Assembly (NCBI GenBank): GCA_905209075.1
Contig: CAJLRL010000011.1
Span: 1 to 64,000 of the forward strand
DNA length: 64,000 bases
Reading direction: 5' to 3'
Source of the DNA: an uncultured Lachnospiraceae bacterium
GTDB lineage: Bacteria; Bacillota; Clostridia; Lachnospirales; Lachnospiraceae
The notes under the pieces were generated by a model that was given only the letters and a program-made list of their open reading frames with translations, was not told the DNA's origin and did not search any database. Position numbers and translations under genes: made by a program. Below, in pieces: positions 43,449 through 52,486 of this stretch. Each line of letters starts with the position of its first letter. Positions within the stretch are counted from its first letter, which is position 1.

Positions 43449-45416
43449 TTAGAATTTAACTACTCCGTTTATAACCTTATATCTTCCCCCATTATAATTA
43501 ATATATCCTGTGTAATTCCATGCCACTTTTCCTTTGCTTACTGCAAACCAGTTTTTACCATATTTGCAAAGTGTTGTTTTATTGAAATTTACAACTCCGT
43601 TATTTATGTACCACCATGTTCCATTGTATTTGCATAGTGTATTCTTAAATCTTACTGCTCCATTCTCCACATAGAACCAGTAACCATTGTACTTGCAAAG
43701 TCCTGTGGCATTAAAGTTTACCCGACCGCTGCTTACATACCACCAGCTTCCGTTGTATTTGCATAAGCCTGTGGCATTAAAGTTTACTTTGCCTCCACTT
43801 ACATACCACCATGAACCATTGTATTTACATAAGCCTGTAGCATTAAAGTTTACTTTACCTCCACTTACATACCACCATGAGCCATTGTATTTACATAAAC
43901 CTGTGGCATTAAAGTTTACTCGACCGCTGCTTACATACCACCATGAACCATTGTATTTGCATAAACCTGTGGCATTAAAGTTTACTTTGCCTCCACTTAT
44001 ATACCACCAGCTTCCGTTATATTTACACAATCCATTTTTATTAAAGTTTAATTTTCCATTTTCAATGTACCACCATGAACCATTATATTTATATAGAGTT
44101 GTTGCACTGTAATCTACTTTACCGTTATGAATGTAATACCATTCTCCGTTGTACTTACAGAGTGTTGTCTCATTATTTGTTTTTCCACCATTTGTGTATA
44201 CAAGGGAACCATTATTCATTGTCATGGATTCGGCTGTATCTACTTTTCCGTTCTTAATATTCCATGTTGAGCCATTGTATTCGTATAACATATTTGCATT
44301 GTAATCTACGGTTCCATCTTTTACATAATATGTCGTTCCATCATAGCCACACAATCCTGTGTAGGAAGTATCTCTTAAACCATTTGTATAGTATAAAAGG
44401 CTATCTCCATCTTTTTCTAGACCTGTAAGATTAAAGACCATGGAATCCGGTAATGTATTGTTGCATACTAAATATGTTCCATAATACTTAATTGAGGTAA
44501 GTCCAGCCTTAATTGAAGCGATCATTTTAGTTTCCCAAACCCCATTTATTTTTACACTGCTGCTTACTTTTGCAGCATGATAATTTATCTTAGAATTAAT
44601 ATGTATATATTTATTTCTATTACTATCATAATAGTAAAGTCTTAAATTATCATCATTTAAATTTTTCTCACTGATATCTCTCTCTATATCATCTACCTGA
44701 TTCAATACTCCATCTCCATAAAGAGTATCATATGGTTTTCTGTCATCAGTATCATTACTGATAGTAAACATATAGCCATCTATTCCCATGTCAGAAAGAT
44801 TATCTAATAATTCCTTATCTGTGTCATACTGCATTTTGAAACTATAATCCTCTTCTACTTTTTCAATCTTGTCAAAATACATTTCAAAAAATTTAAAGCT
44901 GCTATAATAACAAGTAACTATACCTAGACCTATATTTCTTTTCTTTAATTCTTCCACAATACTTTTTGGTATAGTAATGTGTTTATAACTCGTTGTTAAT
45001 GCTACTATTGAATTTTCATCAATACATTCACAATTCAAAATACTCTCAAGTACTTCATCTGGATTTTTATCTGTTTCACTTTTATCAACAAATAAATGAG
45101 CTACTGTTCTTTCTTTTCCATTAACCTTTTCCTTGCAAATAAGATAGCCGTCTCCTTCTGCAAGCTTAGTTCTGTCTTTTCTATATGCATTGTATAATTC
45201 GTTTTGCGAATCATCATCAATCACAAAATCTATATCTTCATCAGACTTCGATTCCGCATATAACTCGTCTTGTTCTGTCTCACTTTCTGTGTTTACATCC
45301 ACCCCCTGGCTTTCATCTGTCTGCTCCGCTGCATATGTTGTAACATTTCCGCTTGTCACAATCATTGTTCCAGCAAGCAGCATTGCTCCAAACTGCTTTA
45401 CGATTTTGCTTTTCAT
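43449..45416 (-). CDS. secreted protein with cell-wall-binding-like tandem repeats
   Basis: 655 residues. Signal peptide 1-30, an acidic stretch (about 35-75), an unassigned domain of about 230 residues (IPKSIVEELKKRNIG, SDMGIDGYMFTISNDTDDR), then more than a dozen 20-22-residue repeats with aromatic cores (KYNGSWWYV-x-GKVNFNATGLC), related in plan to choline/glucan-binding repeats. The five central units are almost identical at DNA level (43697-44026). First gene of the operon with the giant surface protein; AGGAGG five to six bases before ATG. It probably attaches to wall polymer or polysaccharide; the enzymatic or adhesive role of the N-terminal domain is not clear to me. Confidence 0.8.
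   Translation of the reverse strand: MKSKIVKQFGAMLLAGTMIVTSGNVTTYAAEQTDESQGVDVNTESETEQDELYAESKSDEDIDFVIDDDSQNELYNAYRKDRTKLAEGDGYLICKEKVNGKERTVAHLFVDKSETDKNPDEVLESILNCECIDENSIVALTTSYKHITIPKSIVEELKKRNIGLGIVTCYYSSFKFFEMYFDKIEKVEEDYSFKMQYDTDKELLDNLSDMGIDGYMFTISNDTDDRKPYDTLYGDGVLNQVDDIERDISEKNLNDDNLRLYYYDSNRNKYIHINSKINYHAAKVSSSVKINGVWETKMIASIKAGLTSIKYYGTYLVCNNTLPDSMVFNLTGLEKDGDSLLYYTNGLRDTSYTGLCGYDGTTYYVKDGTVDYNANMLYEYNGSTWNIKNGKVDTAESMTMNNGSLVYTNGGKTNNETTLCKYNGEWYYIHNGKVDYSATTLYKYNGSWWYIENGKLNFNKNGLCKYNGSWWYISGGKVNFNATGLCKYNGSWWYVSSGRVNFNATGLCKYNGSWWYVSGGKVNFNATGLCKYNGSWWYVSGGKVNFNATGLCKYNGSWWYVSSGRVNFNATGLCKYNGYWFYVENGAVRFKNTLCKYNGTWWYINNGVVNFNKTTLCKYGKNWFAVSKGKVAWNYTGYINYNGGRYKVINGVVKF
43697..44026 (-). 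repeat. five near-identical 66-base tandem repeats
   Basis: Each unit encodes 22 residues of the wall-binding-like repeat. Units alternate between two versions (one with CGACCGCTG, one with TTGCCTCCA in the plus-strand reading), which shows block duplication. In frame, so copy-number change would only lengthen or shorten the protein. Confidence 0.9.
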
Positions 45417-45454
45417 AACATCCTCCTGATTTATTTTTTTGAAACTATTTTATC

Positions 45455-45466
45455 GTCTGATCAGAC
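45455..45466. promoter_or_regulatory. palindrome GTCTGATCAGAC upstream of the surface-protein operon
   Basis: Perfect 12-base palindrome directly upstream of a minus-strand TAAAAT-type -10 (45446-45452 region), some 40 bases before the start codon of the wall-repeat gene. A possible operator; no matching -35 box found. Confidence 0.45.
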
Positions 45467-45692
45467 CACATTTATGTAATATCTGATCTTATTCGATCAA
45501 TCCAGTTAACATTGTACCATAATAAATCGCTTATGTTGGTAACATATTAAAATAATTACATTTTTATATATTCTCTATATTTTCATATTTAGATTCTTAT
45601 ATTTTTTGTACACTTTATACATTTTTTTCTGTTTCGTTAATGTATAGCTTTGTGTCTTTTAAATTTTATACTTCTGCCAATAAAGTATATTC

Positions 45693-45808
45693 ATTCGGCT
45701 GCCGCGTGGTTCTGGCTGAGTGCATGCCTGCCGCAGATATTCGATTTTCAAACTATGAGAATAGCTGCGGCAGGCAGGTGCTCTGACAGAGCCACCCGGC
45801 TGACGAAT
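45693..45808. repeat. long imperfect inverted repeat
   Basis: Arms 45693-45742 and 45757-45808 can pair over about 50 bases with a few mismatches and small bulges, around a 14-base loop; a central run GCCTGCCGCAG is perfectly complementary. Both ends are ATTCG/CGAAT. Its G+C is above that of the flanking DNA. Confidence 0.8.
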
Positions 45809-45875
45809 GCCACAGCCCTTTTATTTTTTAAACTATTTTATCGTCTGACGAATGCCTGCATAAATTTTTGCATAA

Positions 45876-45907
45876 AAAAAGACAGCCTTTCGATCCGCTG
45901 TCTTTTT
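45876..45907. terminator. bidirectional intrinsic terminator
   Basis: AAAAAGACAGC and GCTGTCTTTTT arms, ten-base loop, A run on one side and T run on the other. Confidence 0.85.
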
Positions 45908-46036
45908 AGGAGAAGGTATTTTTACTATGGGGTATAGCAAAAACTATATAATGTATTGGGGGGTTTTTACGGTTATTATAATATCATGTCATCACATATA
46001 AGTGTTCACAAAGTGTACAAGTTTTTAGTCTTTTTT

Positions 46037-46053
46037 CTGTACATATTGTACAG
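46037..46053. promoter_or_regulatory. palindrome CTGTACA-TAT-TGTACAG
   Basis: Perfect seven-base arms in the 3' region of ftsH, with further TGTACA cores nearby (near 46014 and 45606). Purpose unknown. Confidence 0.3.
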
Positions 46054-46074
46054 CACTTCTTTGCTATACACACA

Positions 46075-46112
46075 ATACGCTCTTGTAATATTGCACAATT
46101 ACAAGAGCGTAT
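46075..46112 (-). terminator. terminator hairpin of ftsH
   Basis: Perfect 14-base stem ATACGCTCTTGTAA with its complement, ten-base loop, placed five bases past the ftsH stop codon. T tract is weak. Confidence 0.75.
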
Positions 46113-46117
46113 ATTAA

Positions 46118-47938
46118 TTAATCATTAAAGAGAGCCTCAAACTCATCCTTTGATATTTTTTCTTTTTCAAGAAGAAGCGATGCACATTTGTCCAAAATGT
46201 CTCTGTGCTCATCTATCATCTTTTTTGCTTTTTCGTATGCATCATCTATTATACTCTTAACTTCTGCATCTATAGCTGACGCAATTCCCTCACTGTAACT
46301 CTTTGTGTGGGCAAGATCACGTCCAATAAATACTTCTTCATCATCATCCGCATAACAGATAAGTCCAATATTTTCTGACATACCATACTTTGTAACCATC
46401 TCTCTTGCAAGCTTCGTTGCCTGCTTGATATCCTGTGATGCACCTGTTGTAATATCATCAAATACAAGCTCCTCTGCAACACGTCCACCGAGATCAACTA
46501 TGATTTCCTGTAGCATACGTCCTTTTGTATTAAACATTTCATCTCTCTCAGGAAGAGGCATTGTATAACCTGCTGCCCCCACTCCTGTAGGGATAATAGA
46601 AACCGTGTAAACCGGTCCGACATCCGGAAGAAGATGAAATAAAAGTGCATGTCCGGATTCGTGGTAAGCCGTGATACGTTTTTCTTTGTCAGATATGATG
46701 CGGCTTTTCTTTTCTGCTCCAATTCCAACTTTTACAAACGACTTCTTTATATCATCCTGTGTTATATATTCCCTGTTCTCTTTTGCCGCATGGATCGCAG
46801 CTTCGTTTAACAGATTCTCAAGGTCAGCTCCTGTAAACCCTGCTGTTGTCTGTGCTACCTGTTTTAAGTCAACATCTTCTGCAAGAGGCTTTGCTTTTGC
46901 ATGTACATTTAAGATTTCTTCTCTGCCTCCTACATCAGGTCTTCCAACTACTATCTTTCTGTCAAAACGTCCCGGACGCATGATAGCAGGGTCAAGTATA
47001 TCTACACGGTTTGTAGCTGCCATAACGATGATTCCTTCATTTACACCGAAACCATCCATCTCCACAAGCATCTGGTTTAAAGTCTGTTCTCTCTCATCAT
47101 GACCGCCGCCCATTCCAGTTCCTCTTCGTCTTGCGACCGCATCAATCTCATCGATAAACACTATACATGGAGCATTTTTCTTTGCATCCTCGAAAAGATC
47201 TCTCACTCGTGATGCACCTACTCCAACAAACATCTCTACAAAATCTGAACCTGAAATCGTAAAGAAAGGAACTCCAGCCTCTCCTGCAACTGCTTTTGCA
47301 AGAAGTGTTTTACCTGTTCCCGGAGGTCCTACCAGAAGCACTCCCTTAGGAATTCTTGCACCAAGCTTTGTGTATTTCCCCGGTGCTTTTAAGAAATCAA
47401 CTATTTCCTCGATTTCCTCTTTTTCCTCTTTAAGACCGGCTACGTTGTCAAATTTTACATGATTGTCTTCCTGTGTTGTAAGCCTTGCCCTGTTCTTTCC
47501 AAAATTCATCATTTTGCCGCCGCCATTCTGTGAAGCAGCATTATTGCTCATAATGACAAACAATATAAATACAGCACCAAATACAAGAAGATATGGAAGT
47601 AATGTCATGATCCAGTTTTCTGCCGGCACGTCGGCAACTGTATAATCTGTGTATCCAGCATCTGTCATTGTATTTTCTATGTCGTTTACATCTGTCACAT
47701 AAAGAACACTTGATGAACCATCCTTGTATGACACCTCGAGACTTCCGGTTGGAACTTCCCTGTTCTGGATAACTTTTACATTTTCAATCTTATCTGCTGA
47801 TAAATCTTTTTCAAATTGCTGCTGCGTGTAGGAATTTGATGTTGAGCCTTCACTTAGCCAGTACCATATACATACAATAGCTATAACTATTATCACGTAT
47901 GCACCTATTCCACGCATTCCACCTTTTTTATTATTCAA
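46118..47938 (-). CDS. ftsH: ATP-dependent zinc metalloprotease FtsH
   Basis: Membrane-bound AAA protease for quality control of membrane proteins. 606 residues: membrane helices at about 10-28 and 110-132 flanking a short external domain, Walker A GPPGTGKT at 204-211, Walker B IVFIDEIDA, second-region-of-homology NRVDILDPAIMRPGRFDR, and the zinc site HESGH with His426, Glu427 and His430. All essential residues are present. It ends the tilS-hpt-ftsH run, 16 bases after hpt, as in Bacillus. Confidence 0.97.
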   Translation of the reverse strand: MNNKKGGMRGIGAYVIIVIAIVCIWYWLSEGSTSNSYTQQQFEKDLSADKIENVKVIQNREVPTGSLEVSYKDGSSSVLYVTDVNDIENTMTDAGYTDYTVADVPAENWIMTLLPYLLVFGAVFILFVIMSNNAASQNGGGKMMNFGKNRARLTTQEDNHVKFDNVAGLKEEKEEIEEIVDFLKAPGKYTKLGARIPKGVLLVGPPGTGKTLLAKAVAGEAGVPFFTISGSDFVEMFVGVGASRVRDLFEDAKKNAPCIVFIDEIDAVARRRGTGMGGGHDEREQTLNQMLVEMDGFGVNEGIIVMAATNRVDILDPAIMRPGRFDRKIVVGRPDVGGREEILNVHAKAKPLAEDVDLKQVAQTTAGFTGADLENLLNEAAIHAAKENREYITQDDIKKSFVKVGIGAEKKSRIISDKEKRITAYHESGHALLFHLLPDVGPVYTVSIIPTGVGAAGYTMPLPERDEMFNTKGRMLQEIIVDLGGRVAEELVFDDITTGASQDIKQATKLAREMVTKYGMSENIGLICYADDDEEVFIGRDLAHTKSYSEGIASAIDAEVKSIIDDAYEKAKKMIDEHRDILDKCASLLLEKEKISKDEFEALFND

Positions 47939-47954
47939 CTTGTTTCTCCTTTTC

Positions 47955-48497
47955 TTATATTTCGTCTTCTATAAAGCCAATGTATGGAAGATTTCTGAAT
48001 CTCTGATCAAAATCAAGACCAAATCCGACTACAAATTTATCCGGAATCACAAATCCTGTATAATCTACCACTACATCATCAACCACTCGCCTTTCCGGTT
48101 TGTCAAGAAGTGTACAGATCGTAAGAGTCTTTGGATTTCTCTCACGGAGCAGTTTTGTCAGCTTGCTCAGTGTGTTTCCTGAATCTATAATATCCTCTAT
48201 TATAATCACGTTTTCTCCCTCAATCGACTCTTCAAGATCCTTTTTAATCTTAACCTTTCCCGATGACTCCGTTCCTGCGCCATAGCTTGAAACAGACATG
48301 AAATCAATCGTCATAGGAAGCTTTATCCTCTTTGCAAGCTCTGTGGTAAAAAATATAGAACCTTTTAAAATACATATAAGATACACTGATTCACCTTTAA
48401 ACTTTTCAGTTATATCCGCTCCTATCTCTGCGATCCTTTTATTCAACTGTTCCTCTGTCAAATGCACTGATATATTGTAATCTTTTGAAAAATCCAT
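47955..48497 (-). CDS. hpt: hypoxanthine phosphoribosyltransferase
   Basis: Purine salvage enzyme that makes IMP or GMP from hypoxanthine or guanine and PRPP. 180 residues with the PRPP-binding loop VIIIEDIIDSGNTL and the flexible loop SVSSYGAGTESSGKVKI. A long frame upstream overlaps tilS, but GGAGGA, which is the end of tilS itself, lies seven bases before ATG 48497; the start is one base after the tilS stop, so translation is coupled. Confidence 0.95.
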   Translation of the reverse strand: MDFSKDYNISVHLTEEQLNKRIAEIGADITEKFKGESVYLICILKGSIFFTTELAKRIKLPMTIDFMSVSSYGAGTESSGKVKIKKDLEESIEGENVIIIEDIIDSGNTLSKLTKLLRERNPKTLTICTLLDKPERRVVDDVVVDYTGFVIPDKFVVGFGLDFDQRFRNLPYIGFIEDEI

Positions 48498-48498
48498 C

Positions 48499-49905
48499 TT
48501 ATCTTCCTCCATAAAAAGTAATTTGTAAAACTTCTTTTGTATCAGATGATACAAGGGCACTATTTCCTGAACGATCTCCCAATATGGCAAGTATCTCATT
48601 ATCTTCCGCTATAAGCCACATATTATTTCTTTGTTCAGCAGGAATCTTTTGGTTCACAAAATATTCCTTAAGTTTTTTACGGTGTCCCATATCGTCTATA
48701 ATTATATAATCCCCAGCCATGCGTTTCCTTACAACAAAGCCATTTTTTATCTTATCATAATCAAGCCATTTCGTACATGATTTTTTGGGAATTTCATTCA
48801 TTTTTCCATTAAATCCAAGTATTTCGAATATTATTACGCCATTTTCAACAATAAGTTCTACCGGTCTTTCCCTGCACTTTGTTTTATCTATTTCATAGCT
48901 TGATCGTCCGTCATTTTGCACCGGTTTATTTTTTGACAATATGATTTTATCATACGATTTTCTGGCTGTAAGATCATATGGGAGGTTTATTTTTCTGCCT
49001 GTCTGCATATCAATAAGTTCAATGAGCGATGATACGTGTATACTGCCTATATCCTTACGCCTGCCGGCTGCAATGCAGATCGCCTCTTTGGCAAGTTCGC
49101 TTTTTAATGCCGGATGCAGCTTCATAAATTCATCTATATCTATAGTTACGCTATCATTTTCTATTTTTAACGCTGCATCTTTTGCTGCGGATATCTGTGA
49201 TTCAATATAATCCCACATAAGACTCTGGTTCTGTGCCGCCGAACTTATATGCTCGACTGCCCTTTTATTTATTTTTCTAAGCACAGGCATAACTTCATGT
49301 CTTATCCGGTTTCTTGAATATTCTACATCACTGTTTGTACTGTCTGTTACATATCTAATATCTTTTTTTTCAAGAAAATTTTCTATATCGGAACGGCTGA
49401 CAGGAAGAAGCGGCCGTATATATGTTACATTTTTTTTTAATGAGACAGGTCTTATCCCACCAAGACCTCTCATTCCGCTTCCTCTTATCATCTGGAACAA
49501 TACCGTCTCAGCATTATCCTCCTGATGATGTGCAACCGCTACGGAGGCTTTTTTTCTGACTGCAATATCCTCAAAAACATTATATCTTAATACCCTTGCT
49601 GCCTCTTCAAGTCCCATCCCTGACTTTTGCGCAAATGCAGGGACATCGACATTGTATACGTGACATTCTATATTTATACTTCGGCATAGATTTTTTACAT
49701 ATTCAGCATCACTTTTGCTTTCATCTCCACGGATCCCATGCTCGACATGTACTGCCTCAAGCTTAAACCGTAAATCCTGTCTTAATTCATCAAGCACCAC
49801 AAGCAGACATACCGAATCTGCACCTCCCGATACAGCAGCTATCACTGTATCATTCTGTTTTATCATGTTGTTTTTTATAATATATTCTTTTGTTTCTTTT
49901 ATCAT
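48499..49905 (-). CDS. tilS: tRNA(Ile)-lysidine synthase
   Basis: Converts the wobble C of the AUA-reading tRNA-Ile to lysidine; essential. 468 residues with the PP-loop SGGADS at 26-31, the DESKSDAEY region and the HHQEDNAETVLFQMIRGSGMRGLGG block, and C-terminal substrate-binding domains ending FYGGR. The start codon overlaps the spoIIE stop by one base. Order spoIIE-tilS-hpt-ftsH is the usual one. Confidence 0.95.
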   Translation of the reverse strand: MIKETKEYIIKNNMIKQNDTVIAAVSGGADSVCLLVVLDELRQDLRFKLEAVHVEHGIRGDESKSDAEYVKNLCRSINIECHVYNVDVPAFAQKSGMGLEEAARVLRYNVFEDIAVRKKASVAVAHHQEDNAETVLFQMIRGSGMRGLGGIRPVSLKKNVTYIRPLLPVSRSDIENFLEKKDIRYVTDSTNSDVEYSRNRIRHEVMPVLRKINKRAVEHISSAAQNQSLMWDYIESQISAAKDAALKIENDSVTIDIDEFMKLHPALKSELAKEAICIAAGRRKDIGSIHVSSLIELIDMQTGRKINLPYDLTARKSYDKIILSKNKPVQNDGRSSYEIDKTKCRERPVELIVENGVIIFEILGFNGKMNEIPKKSCTKWLDYDKIKNGFVVRKRMAGDYIIIDDMGHRKKLKEYFVNQKIPAEQRNNMWLIAEDNEILAILGDRSGNSALVSSDTKEVLQITFYGGR

Positions 49906-51737
49906 TATTTCTCCCAGACTCCTATAGTTATAACTGTCATATCATCCATCGCATAACCGCCTGTCATAAGCAGCACTCGATCCAATATGTCCTGTGAGAT
50001 GACACCTGCATTATCCGATCCTGCATCGGCTACTATCTCACATAATTTCTCTACAGGGTTCTTTACATGAAGATATTCTAGCACACCATCCGTCACCATT
50101 ACAAGGAATTCGCCATTTTCAAGTTTTGTTTTTACCGGATTTATTTTCTGCTCTGCATCATAGCCTACAGGTAGTGAATCGCACTGTATAACTTCCACCT
50201 TACGATTCCTTTTTACAAAGGATACTGCTGCTCCGATTTTTATTATCTCTGCCACTCCGCTATACAAATCTATCGCTGCAAAATCTACTGTAGAAAATGA
50301 ATCTCCTTCACCTGATAATACCATTGCTGAATTCATCATATCTATAGCTTCGCTTTTTTTAAATCCTGCCTCTAAAAATTTTTCCAGCAGATCAACTACC
50401 AGATTACTCTCATCATTTGCCCTTTTCCCTGAACCCATGCCATCAGACAGGCATACATTATATATTCCACTGTCAAGCTCAAACATTCCGAAGCTGTCCC
50501 CACTCACAGACGAGCCTGTCTTCTTTTTAGTCGCAATTCCAGATAATGCATAATATGTTGTATCTTCGTACAATGTTACCGGAGTACATATAGATGTTAT
50601 AAGCGCCTTCGTATCCTTTGCCGCACGCCATGCCATGCCTGTAGCTGATGAAACTGCTTTTATAAATGCTCCCACAGGCAGTCCTCCATCCCATTTTGTA
50701 TAGATATCTGCTTTTACAATTGCATATCCGTCTGCATTTTCATATATATGAACATCTTCAACTGTAAATCCGGTTTCCTTTGCCTCAACATATATCTTCG
50801 TTATTTTCATTTTTCTGTGCCCGTCCACACACTTTTCATTGTTCACCCAGTCTTCCATCAGAACAGCCATGGCATCAAGCTGTTTTGCAATGACCTGTCT
50901 GTTTTCCTTTAGCCGCCTGTACCATGCTTCATTAAGCTCCATCCTTAGGAATGCGTCTGTTGCTGCATCAACCATTTTTTCATAATAAGGACAATTGTCC
51001 ACATAAACTTTTTCTATTATTTCCTTTTTATCCATGCGCTCTTTTACCGCATTTATAAGATCGACTATTTTCTGCGACATTGATTGTCTGTTATCGTTCC
51101 AGCATATCACACAGCCTTCACAACATGCACACATTCTACCTGTTATCTCACTCTCCAGCTTTGCAGTATGATCACTTTTTCCCTGCTCAACTTCACATCC
51201 TGCCTTTGCTATCATTTTTGCAAGTCCACCGACTGAAGCTGCAAATGCCTCTTCCTTATCCGGGAGCAGGCTCTTACTTGTACTTTTTTCACTTTTTCCC
51301 ATAAATTCAATATATTTAAGGCCTCTATCAGTGATCACTACAGTTCCAAATATCACAGCACTCTCTGCAATACTTAGAATTATCTGTATTTTGTCAACAC
51401 TTCCTGTCATTTCCGCTGAAATTCCCATAGCACAAGTTGTAAGTGCCGTTATCACCGCCGCAGCCGATCCACTGCATCTTTTATTTATCCAGCTGTAAAA
51501 TCTGATTCCTATAAAACTTACCACAATAATAAAGAGATACTTTGTCATTGTCTGAAACGACATAAAGTATCCCATTCCTGTAAATAATCCTATGTAAAAA
51601 AGTATCGTTTTATTATTCCACAACAGATATACTGCAAAAATTGCCGGTACAAGAGGATAACAATCCATTATGCCGACAGAAGATGCAAGTGCTGCAGCAG
51701 CTCCTGCAATGATATTTTTTATTTTTATAAGTCCCAT
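49905..51737 (-). CDS. spoIIE: stage II sporulation protein E, PP2C-type phosphatase (short form)
   Basis: Activates SigF in the forespore by dephosphorylating SpoIIAA. The C-terminal PP2C domain (about 395-605) has VSGDSFGMFELDSG, LSDGMGSGKRANDES with metal-binding Asp, and FLVMVTDGVLEYL; the central region holds a cysteine cluster (CACCEGCVICW) of the kind seen in clostridial SpoIIE. At 610 residues it is about 200 shorter than the Bacillus protein: the N-terminal membrane domain has only around four or five helices (within 1-150) instead of ten. GGAGG eight bases before ATG fixes the start. A terminator separates it from divIC, so it has its own promoter, which I could not place. Confidence 0.95.
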   Translation of the reverse strand: MGLIKIKNIIAGAAAALASSVGIMDCYPLVPAIFAVYLLWNNKTILFYIGLFTGMGYFMSFQTMTKYLFIIVVSFIGIRFYSWINKRCSGSAAAVITALTTCAMGISAEMTGSVDKIQIILSIAESAVIFGTVVITDRGLKYIEFMGKSEKSTSKSLLPDKEEAFAASVGGLAKMIAKAGCEVEQGKSDHTAKLESEITGRMCACCEGCVICWNDNRQSMSQKIVDLINAVKERMDKKEIIEKVYVDNCPYYEKMVDAATDAFLRMELNEAWYRRLKENRQVIAKQLDAMAVLMEDWVNNEKCVDGHRKMKITKIYVEAKETGFTVEDVHIYENADGYAIVKADIYTKWDGGLPVGAFIKAVSSATGMAWRAAKDTKALITSICTPVTLYEDTTYYALSGIATKKKTGSSVSGDSFGMFELDSGIYNVCLSDGMGSGKRANDESNLVVDLLEKFLEAGFKKSEAIDMMNSAMVLSGEGDSFSTVDFAAIDLYSGVAEIIKIGAAVSFVKRNRKVEVIQCDSLPVGYDAEQKINPVKTKLENGEFLVMVTDGVLEYLHVKNPVEKLCEIVADAGSDNAGVISQDILDRVLLMTGGYAMDDMTVITIGVWEK

Positions 51738-51821
51738 TCACACAGCCTCCAATTTAATAGTATATGCCATATTATATTGGGACTATTCCGCAAGCTTTGC
51801 CGAAAAACATAAATAACATAA

Positions 51822-51847
51822 AAAAGGAAAACCTCAGTTCTCCTTTT
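51822..51847 (-). terminator. terminator at the end of divIC
   Basis: AAAAGGA-AAC type arms with the divIC stop codon in the loop, followed on the minus strand by six T. It separates the hup-divIC group from spoIIE. Confidence 0.65.
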
Positions 51848-52130
51848 CTTTAAAAATTATTTCGTTGTCGTACGCAAGCCCCAGCTTGCTTTTTGCCATG
51901 TCTTCTATGTACTGGTCGCTCTGCATATAATCTGCAAGGGCGTTTATCTCATCTGTGCGCTCTGTCTCCTCTTTGAGCTGCTTGTTCAGCTCTGCTGTCT
52001 GCTGCGCATAGGCTGTTTCTTTATTTTTAAGCTGCACTATCTGAAAAATCATAACAATAAGAAATGCAACAACTATCACTGCGACACTTAATGTTCCGCC
52101 TCTTTTTTTACTTGAACGACGTATACTCAT
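51834..52130 (-). CDS. divIC: septum formation initiator, DivIC/FtsB family
   Basis: 98-residue bitopic division protein: a basic N-terminus (RRSSKKRGG), one membrane helix (about 14-33), a heptad coiled coil rich in Gln/Glu/Lys and the C-terminal AKSKLGLAYDNEIIF typical of DivIC. It joins FtsL and DivIB at the septum. It sits 18 bases after yabP; the yabQ gene that normally stands between is missing. Confidence 0.92.
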   Translation of the reverse strand: MSIRRSSKKRGGTLSVAVIVVAFLIVMIFQIVQLKNKETAYAQQTAELNKQLKEETERTDEINALADYMQSDQYIEDMAKSKLGLAYDNEIIFKEKEN

Positions 52131-52148
52131 TATTCCTCCTTAATATAC

Positions 52149-52433
52149 CTATCTGAATAGTTTTCCAAACATTTTATCTTTTTTAGCGGACACATCCGGT
52201 ATTTTTGAATAAGTCATTGTGTCTACCTCACCTTCTATATCGGCTTCTCCCTTTTCAAGGTTTAGTCTGTTTACATGAAGATCTTTGCCTTTTATATGTA
52301 ACATTCCAAGTTCCGTCTCTAAAAGAACCTCAGCAACATCAAATGACAACACGTCCAATATTCCTGTAAAATTTGCATTCTTCCGGTTAGTTAATATTAG
52401 TTTATGACTTTTTGTGTTTGAAATTTCTTCCAT
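52149..52433 (-). CDS. yabP: sporulation protein YabP
   Basis: 94 residues with the YabP/YqfC fold pattern HKLILTNRKNANFTGILDV, FDVAEVLLETELGMLHIKGKDLHV and NLEKGEADIEG. YabP acts in cortex or coat formation, in the mother cell. A five-residue longer reading exists, but AGGAGG six bases before ATG 52433 decides. It lies between rqcP and divIC. Confidence 0.94.
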   Translation of the reverse strand: MEEISNTKSHKLILTNRKNANFTGILDVLSFDVAEVLLETELGMLHIKGKDLHVNRLNLEKGEADIEGEVDTMTYSKIPDVSAKKDKMFGKLFR

Positions 52434-52486
52434 CTGGTTCCTCCTCATAATCGTTATATATATATTGTATGAGGCACCGGATGTAT

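Larger units (their letters stand above)
45442..45848. repeat. 19-base direct repeat flanking a palindrome-rich segment
   Basis: AAACTATTTTATCGTCTGA occurs at 45442-45460 and 45830-45848, both preceded by a TTATTTTTT run. The 370 bases between hold AT-rich DNA (45480-45690) and a long inverted repeat. Confidence 0.8.

Noticed and set aside
43697..44026. Possible CRISPR array because of regular repeats
   Set aside because: Repeats are in frame within a coding gene and no spacers lie between units.
45650..45937. 95-codon plus-strand frame in the large intergenic region
   Set aside because: It spans the long inverted repeat and a terminator, has no ribosome site and gives no recognisable protein.
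51799..51805. Spo0A box (TGCCGAA) before spoIIE
   Set aside because: One mismatch to a seven-base consensus and no promoter could be aligned with it; too weak to list.
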